From Hymenobacter nitidus (GTDB lineage Bacteria; Bacteroidota; Bacteroidia; Cytophagales; Hymenobacteraceae): 64,000 nucleotides of DNA. The notes under the pieces were generated by a model. The model was not told the DNA's origin. It ran no database searches and saw only the letters and a list, made by a program, of their open reading frames with translations. Of this stretch, positions 53,080 to 61,057 are shown one piece after another; the stretch's first letter is position 1; every line of letters starts with the position of its first letter. The translations under genes and the position numbers were made by a program. The stretch covers positions 718,909 to 782,908 of the forward strand of contig NZ_JAJADQ010000001.1 of NCBI RefSeq assembly GCF_020447315.1, written 5' to 3'.

Positions 53080-56000
53080 TCAGATAGTGATTTTCTCCAC
53101 TTTGCCTTCGTATTCACTCTCTATCTCCTGGCTTTCCCAGAGGCGGCGGTCAATTTCGCGGGCCAGGCTCTCGATGGTGAGGTAGCTGAAGGCCGTGCTT
53201 ACGTCGAGCTTCACCTCAAAATCGCGCTTGATCAGCAGAACCACCTCAAACAGCTTGATGCTGTGCCCGCCCAGGGAGAAGAAGTTGTCGTGCACCCCGA
53301 TCTGGCGGGTGCCGCCCAGCACTTCCTGCCAGATTAGGGCCAGCTGCTCTTCGGTGTAGCTGCGCGGGGCCTCGTAGGCCACGCTGCTTCCCAGGCTGCT
53401 CAGGCGCGGGTCGGGCAGGGCCAGCCGGTCCAGCTTGCCATTGATGGTCAGGGGCAGCTGGGGCAGCTCCACAAAGTAGCTGGGCACCATGTAGGCGGGC
53501 AGCTTGCTTTCCAGGTAGCCGCGCATCTCGTCCAGCTCCACGCTGTCGTTCACCACCAAGTAGGCCACCAGCTCCGCTTCGCCTTTGGCATTGGGCGAGG
53601 CCAGCACAACTGCCTCGGTAAGGCTGGGGTGCGTGAGCAGTACCCGCTCGATTTCCTCGGTTTCGACCCGGTAGCCGCGGATTTTGACCTGGTGGTCGAT
53701 GCGGCCCAGGTAGTCGAGCGAGCCGTCGGGCAGCCAGCGGCCCAGGTCGCCGGTGCGGTAGAGGCGCGCCCCGGCCTGGTAGGGATGGGCCACAAACTTC
53801 TCCTGGCTCAGCGCGGGCCGGTTCCAGTAGCCGCGGGCCAGCTGCCGCCCCCCGATGTAGAGCTCCCCGACCACGCCCACCGGCACCAGCCGCTGCTGCG
53901 CGTCCAGCACCACTATTTCGGTGTTCGAAATCGGTTTGCCGATGGTAATTTCGGGAGCATAACGGTCAATCCTGGCCACAGTGGCTCCGACGGTAGTTTC
54001 GGTGGGGCCGTACTCGTTGTAGATTTCAATATCGGGGTTGATGGACAGCAGGTAGGCCACGTGCTTTTCCTTGAGCTGCTCCCCGCCCACTATCACCTTG
54101 CGCACAGCCGTGGAACGGCGCCCCAGTTCGCTGAGCAGACCCACGTGAATCGGGGTGCACTTCACCACGCTGATGGCTTGGTCGCCCCAGAAAATGTCGC
54201 TTAGCACTTCGTCCAGGCCTTCCTGCCCATACACTACGATGCTACCGCCCGTCACGAGGGGCGCGAAAATGCTGGTCACCGTCAGGTCGAAGGAGAAGGA
54301 CGTGAACAGCGGGAAGACCGGCGCCTGCCGGGTGCCGGGCAGCGCCGCATAGGTCTGGGCGGCGTAGCTGACGTAGTTGCTCAGGCTGCGGTGCTGAATC
54401 GGGACGCCCTTGGGCCGGCCCGTGGTGCCGGAGGTGTAGATGGCGTAGGCCAGGTCCGTAGGTTGGGCAATGGCGCCGTTATTCCACTGGGTGGCGTAGC
54501 CGGCCTGCAGTACCCGGAAACGGTCCAGCTCGGCCGCATCCAGCACCAGTCGGCTGTTGCTATCCTGCCGAATAAAGCCGATGCGCTCCTGCGGATACTC
54601 CGGGTCGATGGGCACGTAGGCCGCGCCCACCTTGAGCGTTGCCAGCACGGCCAGCACCAGCCACTCGCTGCGGTAGAGCTGAATGCCCACGAAGTCGTTG
54701 GCCTGCACCCGGTGCTGCTCCAGCAGGTAGTGAGCCAGCTGCGTGCTTATCTCGTCCAGCTGCCGGTAGCTCAGGGTGGTAGCGCCGTGCACCACGGCCG
54801 GGCTGTCCGGCGTGTGGGCCACTTGCTCCTGAAACAGCTCCACCACCGTTTTCTCCAGGCCGTAGTCTACCTCGGTCTGGTTGAAATCGGTTAGCAGCTG
54901 GGCCTGCTCGCGGCTGCTGATGTAGGTGAGCTGAGCCACTTTGCGGTCCGGCTCCACCACGAAGGCGTTGATGACGCGCTGAAAATGCTCCTTGAGGCGC
55001 TCAATGGCCTCCTCGGAATACACGGCGCTGTTGTACTTAAACCACACCCGGGTAGAGTCCGGATTCGACTTGACGATGATATTCAGGTCGTAGTTGGTCT
55101 GGTCGACGGCCTTGGAGCCCAGCAGTACCGTATCGGGCTCCGCCTGCGCGGCTTGGGCCGCGGCGGGGGCCGCGTTTTTCTGAGCCGGACGGTTCTGATT
55201 CACCATCAGGTGGTTGAACAAGTCCCCGTTCAGGCCGGTGCGGGCCTGAATATCGGCCAGCTGCACGTAGTGGTGGGCCTCACTGCCGATGGCGTGGCTC
55301 TGCACTTCCTGCAGCAGCTCCCTGACCGTGGTGTCGGCCGTGTAGCGGATGCGGGTCGGGATGGTATTGATAAACAGGCCGATGATGTCCTCCACGCCAT
55401 CCAGGTCGGCGGGGCGCCCTGATACGACGCTGCCGAATACGACATCGGTGGTATTGTTGTAGAAGCTCAGCAACGTGCCCCAGGCGCTCTGGAAGAAATT
55501 GCTGGTGGTGCTGTTCAGCTTTTTGCACAGCTGGTCGATGGCCACGGTCTGCGACTCATCCAGCTTGAGCAGGCCTTCCTTCAGCTCGTACGCCGTGCCT
55601 TTGGGCACTTTGGCCGCAAACGGGAGGGTAGCCGGCGTCTGATAATCGGCCAGGTAGTTCTCCCAGAACCGAACCGAGTCCTGCTTGTCAATCTCCCCAA
55701 TCCAGCGAATGAAGTTGGCGTAGGGCGTGGTGGGGGTCTGCGGCACGGGCTGGCCGGCCAGCAGGCAGCTGTAGAGCTCGTAGAACTCCGCCGTGATTTT
55801 GTCCACGCACCAGCCGTCCATCAGAATGTGGTGGGTGCTCCACACGAAGGCGTAGTGCTGGGGCGCCAGCTTGATGACGCTGAGTCGCACTTGGGAGCCT
55901 TGGTGCAGGTCGAAGCCGTCGGTGCGGTCTTTCTCTTCGTAGCCCGCCAGATAGGCCTCCACTTCCTCCATTTCCAGGCCCGAAATGTCTTCGTAGTAGA

Positions 56001-59000
56001 AGCTGGGCTTCACGTTGGCCCGCACAATCTGCAGCGGGATGTGGCCGTAGTCGGCCGTGAAGGAGGTGCGCAGAATAGCGTGCCGGCCCACCAGCAGCTC
56101 GTAGCTTTTTTGGAGCAGGGCCACCTCGAAGCTGCCCGAGAAGCGGTAGCTGGTTTGCACCACGTACGCTTTCGACTCGGGCTGCACCAGCCAGTGGTAG
56201 TATATGCCCTGCTGCAGGGGCGAAAGCGGGTAAATATCCTCGACGTCTTCCGCCTTGTTCAGGGCATCAAAGTCGTCCAGGCTCAGGTCGCTGTAGCTCA
56301 GGTCGCTGGGCGTCAGCTTCTTGGTATCCTGGCCCGAAAGCTCATCAATGAGCAGCAGCAGGTGCTTGTTCAGGGCCTCCGACAGAGCCTCGATGGTTTC
56401 CCGGAAGAACTGGTGGCGGCTGTAGATGATGGACAGCTTCAGGCTGTTGTTCATCACGATGCCCGAGAAGTCCAGGATGGAGTCGCGCTTGAAGGCAGGG
56501 CTCATATTCTGGCCCTTGCTCTCGTTGGAAAACTCGAACACCCGCTCGCCGCCTTTCGACTCAACGCCGGAGCCAAAGTCGCCTTTGTAGTTGAACTTCA
56601 CCTGGGGCTCGGCACTCATCCCGAAGGAAGCGTCGGTGCCCAGGTACTTGAGAATGCCGTACCCGATTCCTTTGTTCGGAATCTTGCGCAGGGTTTCCTT
56701 CACCGATACCACGTGCCGGATCAGGTCGCGGTTGCCGGCGGCTTCCAGCTTCACGGGATACATGGTAGTAAACCAGCCCACGGTGCGGCTGATGTCCAGC
56801 TCGTTGTCCAGCTGTTCGCGGCCGTGGCCCTCCAGCTTCACCAGCAGCTTGTCGATGGCAAATACCTCGTCGACGGCCCGGCTGAAGGCGGCCAGCAGCA
56901 GGTCGTTGGTTTCGGTGCTGTAGGCGCGGTGGCAGCGGGTGAGCAGCAGCTCGGTGTAGTGCTGGCTCAGGTTGATGGTGACGTCGGTGGTGTCGGCCAG
57001 GGTGTTGCTGCCCGCGGGCATATCCAGCGGCAGGGTCTGGTAGTCTTCGTTTACGGCCTGCTTCCAGTATTTGGCCTCCTTCTGCAGCTTGGCGCTACCG
57101 GCGTAGGCCAGCTGCTGCTCGGCCCAGTACTTATACGACACCGTTTTCAGCGGCAGCTTCAACGCTTCGTTTTTCGTGTACTGGTTATACAGCGTCGAGA
57201 GGTCTTCGAGCAGAATGCGCGTCGAGACGCCGTCGGTTACCAGGTGGTGCACCAGCATCAGGAGCCGGTCGCCGTCGGAGAGGCGAAACAGGCCCAGCTG
57301 AATCAGGGGGCCATTGGCCAGATTGATGCTGGTCTGGAGCTTCTCGGCCTCCTGCGCGAAGGCGCCCAGCTCGTTTTCCGTACCGCGCAGGTCGGCCACC
57401 TGCACGCGCAGGGGCACCTGGCCCTGGTTGTGCTGCGTCCAGAAGCCGTCCTGCTCCGTGAAGGTCATGCGCAGCGCGTCGTGGTGGTCGACCAGCTTCT
57501 CCAGGCAAGCCTGCAGCGCGGCCTCGTCGATGGGCGCTTTGCTGTAGAGCAGCACGGGCTGGTTGAAATGGTTTTTGTCGTCTTTGTCGCGCTCCAGAAA
57601 CCACTTCTGAATGGGCGTGAGCGGCACGGCGCCCTCCACCCGGTCCTGACCGATTTCCAGCTCCCCGGCCAGCTTGGTCAGCTTCTGAGCCAGGTCTTCC
57701 AGCAGCGGGTAGGTCAGCACCTGCGACACTTTCAGCGAGTAGCCTTTCTCCTTGATGCGGGAGATGACCATAATGGATTTGATGGAGTCGCCGCCCAGCT
57801 CAAAGAAGTTATCCTTGGCCCCGACCCGCTCCTTCTTCAGCACGTCTTTCCACACCTCCACCAGCACTTCCTCGGCCTTGTTGCGCGGGGCCACGTAGGC
57901 CGCCTCGCGCGAGAGTTTCTGGTAATCCGGGTCGGGCAGCGCCTGCTTGTTGATTTTGCCGTTGGCCGTCACCGGAATGCTTTCCAGCTGCACGTAGTAG
58001 TCGGGCACCATGTAGGCGGGCAGGTGCTTGGCCAGGTGGGCCTTTAGCTCCTGGCCGATTTCAATCTTGCTGCTGACGAAGTAGGTGACCAACTCCTTGG
58101 GCTGGTCGCTCATTTCGCGGGCAATAACGACGGCCTCGCGAACGGTGGGAAAGGTGAGCAGCACGTTCTCAATTTCACGCAGCTCGATGCGGTGGCCCCG
58201 GATTTTCACCTGGTCGTCTTGCCGGCCCGCAAACGCCAGCGTGCCATCGGGCAGCCAGCGCGCCATGTCGCCGGTGTGGTAGAGCTTGGCGGCGGGCTTG
58301 AAGGGGTGGGCCACAAACCGCTCGGCGGTCAGCTCCGGCCGGTTCAGGTAGCCCCGCGAAAGGCCCGGACCACCGATGTAGAGCGCCCCGATCATGCCCT
58401 CGGGCAGCAGGTTGCCGTTCGGGTCCAGCAGGTACACTTCCATGTTGCCAATCGGCTTGCCAATCGGAATCTTGGAGCCTGCGGGCACGCTGCCTTTCTT
58501 AACAATGTGCGTAGTGGCTACCACCGAGGCTTCGGTGGGGCCATAGGCGTTGATGTAGTCGCCGTGCTGGCAGAACGCCCGGATCAGCTCCAGGTTGGCT
58601 TCTTCGCCCCCGGTCACGAGCTGCTTCAGGTGCTGCAGCTGCTCAATATCGAGCAGCTGCAGGTACACGGGAGGCATGGCCGCAATTTCAATGCGGTGCT
58701 CATTCAGGTAGCTGGTGTAGCCGGTAGCGTCTTTCTTGAGGGCGTCGCTGGCAATGTGCAGCTCCCCGCCGCTGAGCAGAATCGTGAAAATCTCCCAGAC
58801 CGACACGTCGAAAGACGACGAAAGGAACTGCATGCCCCGAATACCCGGCTTCATTTCCAGCGAGTGAATCTCCGTCAACACGGTATTCACAATAGCCTGA
58901 TGCTCAATCATTACCCCCTTGGGCTCACCCGTGGAGCCCGAAGTGTAGATAACGTAGGCCAGATCCTGGGCCTTCACGTTCGTTTGGGGTGCCAGGGCCG

Positions 59001-60972
59001 GGTAGTTGTCTTTCTGCGCCGTAAAGGTGGCTAGCTCGGCGGCGTTCAGCAGCACGGTCAGCTCACTGTTGCGCTGCATGTAGGCAATGCGCTCCTCGGG
59101 GTAGGCCAGGTCGATGGGCACGAAGGCGCCGCCGGCTTTGAGGATGGCCAGTACCGTGACGACGTACCACTCGTTGCGCTCGAGCATCACGCCTACCCGG
59201 TCGTTGGGCTGGATGTCGTAGGTAGCCAGCAGGTAGCCCGCGAGTTTATTCGACAGCTCGTCTACCTCTTTGTAGGTCAGGGAGCGGTTCTCGAATACTA
59301 CCGCACGCTCCAGTAGCAGAGTAGCAGCTCGCTCCGTAAATAATTCGTGCAGCGTTGCTGATTGAGGGATAGATAGATGGTTGGCATTGTAGGTATGTTT
59401 TTGACGGTAAACTTCTTCTTCGCTCAGGAAATCAAATGAGTGCAGGGGCGCGTTTGGCGCGCTGATGATACGCTCGAGCAGGCGGGCGAAGTGCGCGAAA
59501 AAGCGCTGGATATAGGCCGGCGTAAACAGGTCAGTGTTGTACTGAACAGCCATGCTGATACCGTTGGCACCTTCGGTAAAGGCCAGCGTCATGTCGTACT
59601 TGCTCACCAGGCGGCCTTCCATCTGCCAGGGCGTAATGCGCAGATCGGCAAAGGTTTGAGCACTGGCCTCCTGGTCGCCAAACTGCAGGTCGGTGTTCTG
59701 CATCACCACCATCACGTCGAACAGCGGCGAGCGGCTCACGTCGCGCTTCACGCCCAGGTCATCCACGAGCTGGTCGAAGGGGTAGAGCTGGTGTTTGTAG
59801 GCACCCAGCGTGTTGCGCTTCACCTGCTCGTAGAGCTGGGAAAAGCTGTCCTGGCCGCTGAACTGGGTGCGCAACGCCAGGGTATTGATGTAGAAGCCAA
59901 TCTGGTTTTCCAGATCGGCATGCTCGCGGCCCGCAATGGGACTGCCGATGACAATATCCTCCTGACCCGTGTAGCGGTAGAACAACGTGTTCAGGGCGGC
60001 CATGATGCCCATAAACGAAGTGCCGCCGTAGGTTTCGTTCAGCTGCTTCAGGCCGGCCTGAATGTCTTTGCTGAGCCGGAACTGCACCATCTCGCCGTTG
60101 TAGGTTTTCACGGCGGGGCGCGGCAGCTCATACTGCAGCTCCAGCACGGGCAGCTCGCCCTTAAGCTGCTCGAGCCAGTAGGCCTGGTGCGACTGCAGCC
60201 CCTGGGCCTGCAGCTGCTCGTGCTGCCAGGCCGCAAAGTCCTTGTAGTGAATGCGCAGCGGGGCCGCCGCCGGGGGCAGCGCCTGCTGAAACTGGTTGTA
60301 GAAGGTTAGCAGCTCGTTGGTCAGCACCTTCATCGACCACCCGTCGCTGATGATGTGGTGAATGTTGAAGAAGAATACCACCCGCTCGGCATCCAGCCGC
60401 AGCAGCGCCGCCCGAAACATGGGGCCGGCACTCAGATCGAAGGGCCGCAGGGCCTCGTGGGCAACGTAGGCTTTGGCCTGGGCCTCTGCATCGGGCTGGT
60501 TTTGCAAATCGAGGTGCTCTACCCGGAAGCCCGCGGCCTCGGGGCTCAGCACATACTGGCGCACCTCATCGGTGCCGGCCTGCTGCCGGAATACGGTGCG
60601 CAGAATCTCGTGGCGCTCGACCAGCGCGTTCAGGGCCTGCTCGAAGCAGGCGGTATCCAGGGGCCCTTCCAGCAGCTTGGCGGCGGGCATGTTGTAGGCC
60701 ACCAGCGCGTCGTCAAACTGGCTCAGTACCCACAGCCGGTACTGCGAAGGCGACAACAGGTAGCCCTCCTGCGCCTCGGCGGCCGGAATAGAGTTGAACC
60801 CGGCCTGGCTTTCCTGGACGTTCAGGTAGGCTATCAGCTCGGCTTTGCGCGCCTTCAGCTCCTGCAGAATCTCATTGGTAAGGGCGCCTTTTTTAGCGGT
60901 CAGCTTCAGCTCGCCTTCCACCACTTTCACATTGATATCGGCGTTGCGTAACGTCTTCAGAAATTGTTTCAT
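53080..60972 (-). CDS. NRPS-2: TubC docking - C - A - T - E - C - A (Asn) - T
   Basis: 2630 residues from the ATG at 60972 (MKQFLKTLRNADINV). TubC-like docking domain 1-50; C1 with HHIISDG (about 204); A1 with 'YTSGSTGEPKG' (about 671), pocket D-V-W-A-V-G-A-V-V-K (hydrophobic, unassigned); T1 'LGGDSIKS' (Ser near 1062); E domain with 'HHLVTDGVSTRILLEDL' (about 1240) and 'DISRTVGWFTTMYPV', so the first residue should become D; C2 of the DCL type with HHILMDGW (about 1713); A2 with 'YTSGTTGRPKG' (about 2174), pocket D-L-T-K-I-G-E-V-G-K, one change from the Asn code; T2 'LGGHSIKL'. Tail ends V-E-K-I-T-I. Confidence 0.95.
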   Translation of the reverse strand: MKQFLKTLRNADINVKVVEGELKLTAKKGALTNEILQELKARKAELIAYLNVQESQAGFNSIPAAEAQEGYLLSPSQYRLWVLSQFDDALVAYNMPAAKLLEGPLDTACFEQALNALVERHEILRTVFRQQAGTDEVRQYVLSPEAAGFRVEHLDLQNQPDAEAQAKAYVAHEALRPFDLSAGPMFRAALLRLDAERVVFFFNIHHIISDGWSMKVLTNELLTFYNQFQQALPPAAAPLRIHYKDFAAWQHEQLQAQGLQSHQAYWLEQLKGELPVLELQYELPRPAVKTYNGEMVQFRLSKDIQAGLKQLNETYGGTSFMGIMAALNTLFYRYTGQEDIVIGSPIAGREHADLENQIGFYINTLALRTQFSGQDSFSQLYEQVKRNTLGAYKHQLYPFDQLVDDLGVKRDVSRSPLFDVMVVMQNTDLQFGDQEASAQTFADLRITPWQMEGRLVSKYDMTLAFTEGANGISMAVQYNTDLFTPAYIQRFFAHFARLLERIISAPNAPLHSFDFLSEEEVYRQKHTYNANHLSIPQSATLHELFTERAATLLLERAVVFENRSLTYKEVDELSNKLAGYLLATYDIQPNDRVGVMLERNEWYVVTVLAILKAGGAFVPIDLAYPEERIAYMQRNSELTVLLNAAELATFTAQKDNYPALAPQTNVKAQDLAYVIYTSGSTGEPKGVMIEHQAIVNTVLTEIHSLEMKPGIRGMQFLSSSFDVSVWEIFTILLSGGELHIASDALKKDATGYTSYLNEHRIEIAAMPPVYLQLLDIEQLQHLKQLVTGGEEANLELIRAFCQHGDYINAYGPTEASVVATTHIVKKGSVPAGSKIPIGKPIGNMEVYLLDPNGNLLPEGMIGALYIGGPGLSRGYLNRPELTAERFVAHPFKPAAKLYHTGDMARWLPDGTLAFAGRQDDQVKIRGHRIELREIENVLLTFPTVREAVVIAREMSDQPKELVTYFVSSKIEIGQELKAHLAKHLPAYMVPDYYVQLESIPVTANGKINKQALPDPDYQKLSREAAYVAPRNKAEEVLVEVWKDVLKKERVGAKDNFFELGGDSIKSIMVISRIKEKGYSLKVSQVLTYPLLEDLAQKLTKLAGELEIGQDRVEGAVPLTPIQKWFLERDKDDKNHFNQPVLLYSKAPIDEAALQACLEKLVDHHDALRMTFTEQDGFWTQHNQGQVPLRVQVADLRGTENELGAFAQEAEKLQTSINLANGPLIQLGLFRLSDGDRLLMLVHHLVTDGVSTRILLEDLSTLYNQYTKNEALKLPLKTVSYKYWAEQQLAYAGSAKLQKEAKYWKQAVNEDYQTLPLDMPAGSNTLADTTDVTINLSQHYTELLLTRCHRAYSTETNDLLLAAFSRAVDEVFAIDKLLVKLEGHGREQLDNELDISRTVGWFTTMYPVKLEAAGNRDLIRHVVSVKETLRKIPNKGIGYGILKYLGTDASFGMSAEPQVKFNYKGDFGSGVESKGGERVFEFSNESKGQNMSPAFKRDSILDFSGIVMNNSLKLSIIYSRHQFFRETIEALSEALNKHLLLLIDELSGQDTKKLTPSDLSYSDLSLDDFDALNKAEDVEDIYPLSPLQQGIYYHWLVQPESKAYVVQTSYRFSGSFEVALLQKSYELLVGRHAILRTSFTADYGHIPLQIVRANVKPSFYYEDISGLEMEEVEAYLAGYEEKDRTDGFDLHQGSQVRLSVIKLAPQHYAFVWSTHHILMDGWCVDKITAEFYELYSCLLAGQPVPQTPTTPYANFIRWIGEIDKQDSVRFWENYLADYQTPATLPFAAKVPKGTAYELKEGLLKLDESQTVAIDQLCKKLNSTTSNFFQSAWGTLLSFYNNTTDVVFGSVVSGRPADLDGVEDIIGLFINTIPTRIRYTADTTVRELLQEVQSHAIGSEAHHYVQLADIQARTGLNGDLFNHLMVNQNRPAQKNAAPAAAQAAQAEPDTVLLGSKAVDQTNYDLNIIVKSNPDSTRVWFKYNSAVYSEEAIERLKEHFQRVINAFVVEPDRKVAQLTYISSREQAQLLTDFNQTEVDYGLEKTVVELFQEQVAHTPDSPAVVHGATTLSYRQLDEISTQLAHYLLEQHRVQANDFVGIQLYRSEWLVLAVLATLKVGAAYVPIDPEYPQERIGFIRQDSNSRLVLDAAELDRFRVLQAGYATQWNNGAIAQPTDLAYAIYTSGTTGRPKGVPIQHRSLSNYVSYAAQTYAALPGTRQAPVFPLFTSFSFDLTVTSIFAPLVTGGSIVVYGQEGLDEVLSDIFWGDQAISVVKCTPIHVGLLSELGRRSTAVRKVIVGGEQLKEKHVAYLLSINPDIEIYNEYGPTETTVGATVARIDRYAPEITIGKPISNTEIVVLDAQQRLVPVGVVGELYIGGRQLARGYWNRPALSQEKFVAHPYQAGARLYRTGDLGRWLPDGSLDYLGRIDHQVKIRGYRVETEEIERVLLTHPSLTEAVVLASPNAKGEAELVAYLVVNDSVELDEMRGYLESKLPAYMVPSYFVELPQLPLTINGKLDRLALPDPRLSSLGSSVAYEAPRSYTEEQLALIWQEVLGGTRQIGVHDNFFSLGGHSIKLFEVVLLIKRDFEVKLDVSTAFSYLTIESLAREIDRRLWESQEIESEYEGKVEKITI
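53669..53914 (-). repeat. near-identical 246-bp segment, copy in NRPS-2 second A domain
   Basis: Partner of 50297-50542 at a constant offset of 3372 bases; about 98 percent identical by eye, while flanking A-domain sequence diverges sharply. Confidence 0.9.
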
Positions 60973-61057
60973 CGGGTTATCGGTTTTAATGGGTAGCATA
61001 ATGGATGTGGGTACTAATAGCCTACTACTCGTATTATAACTGGCGGAATACCGCCTT

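Noticed and set aside
55828..58047. A 739-residue plus-strand ORF opposite NRPS-2
   Set aside because: Antisense shadow with no domain signature; the minus-strand frame has clear C, E and T motifs.
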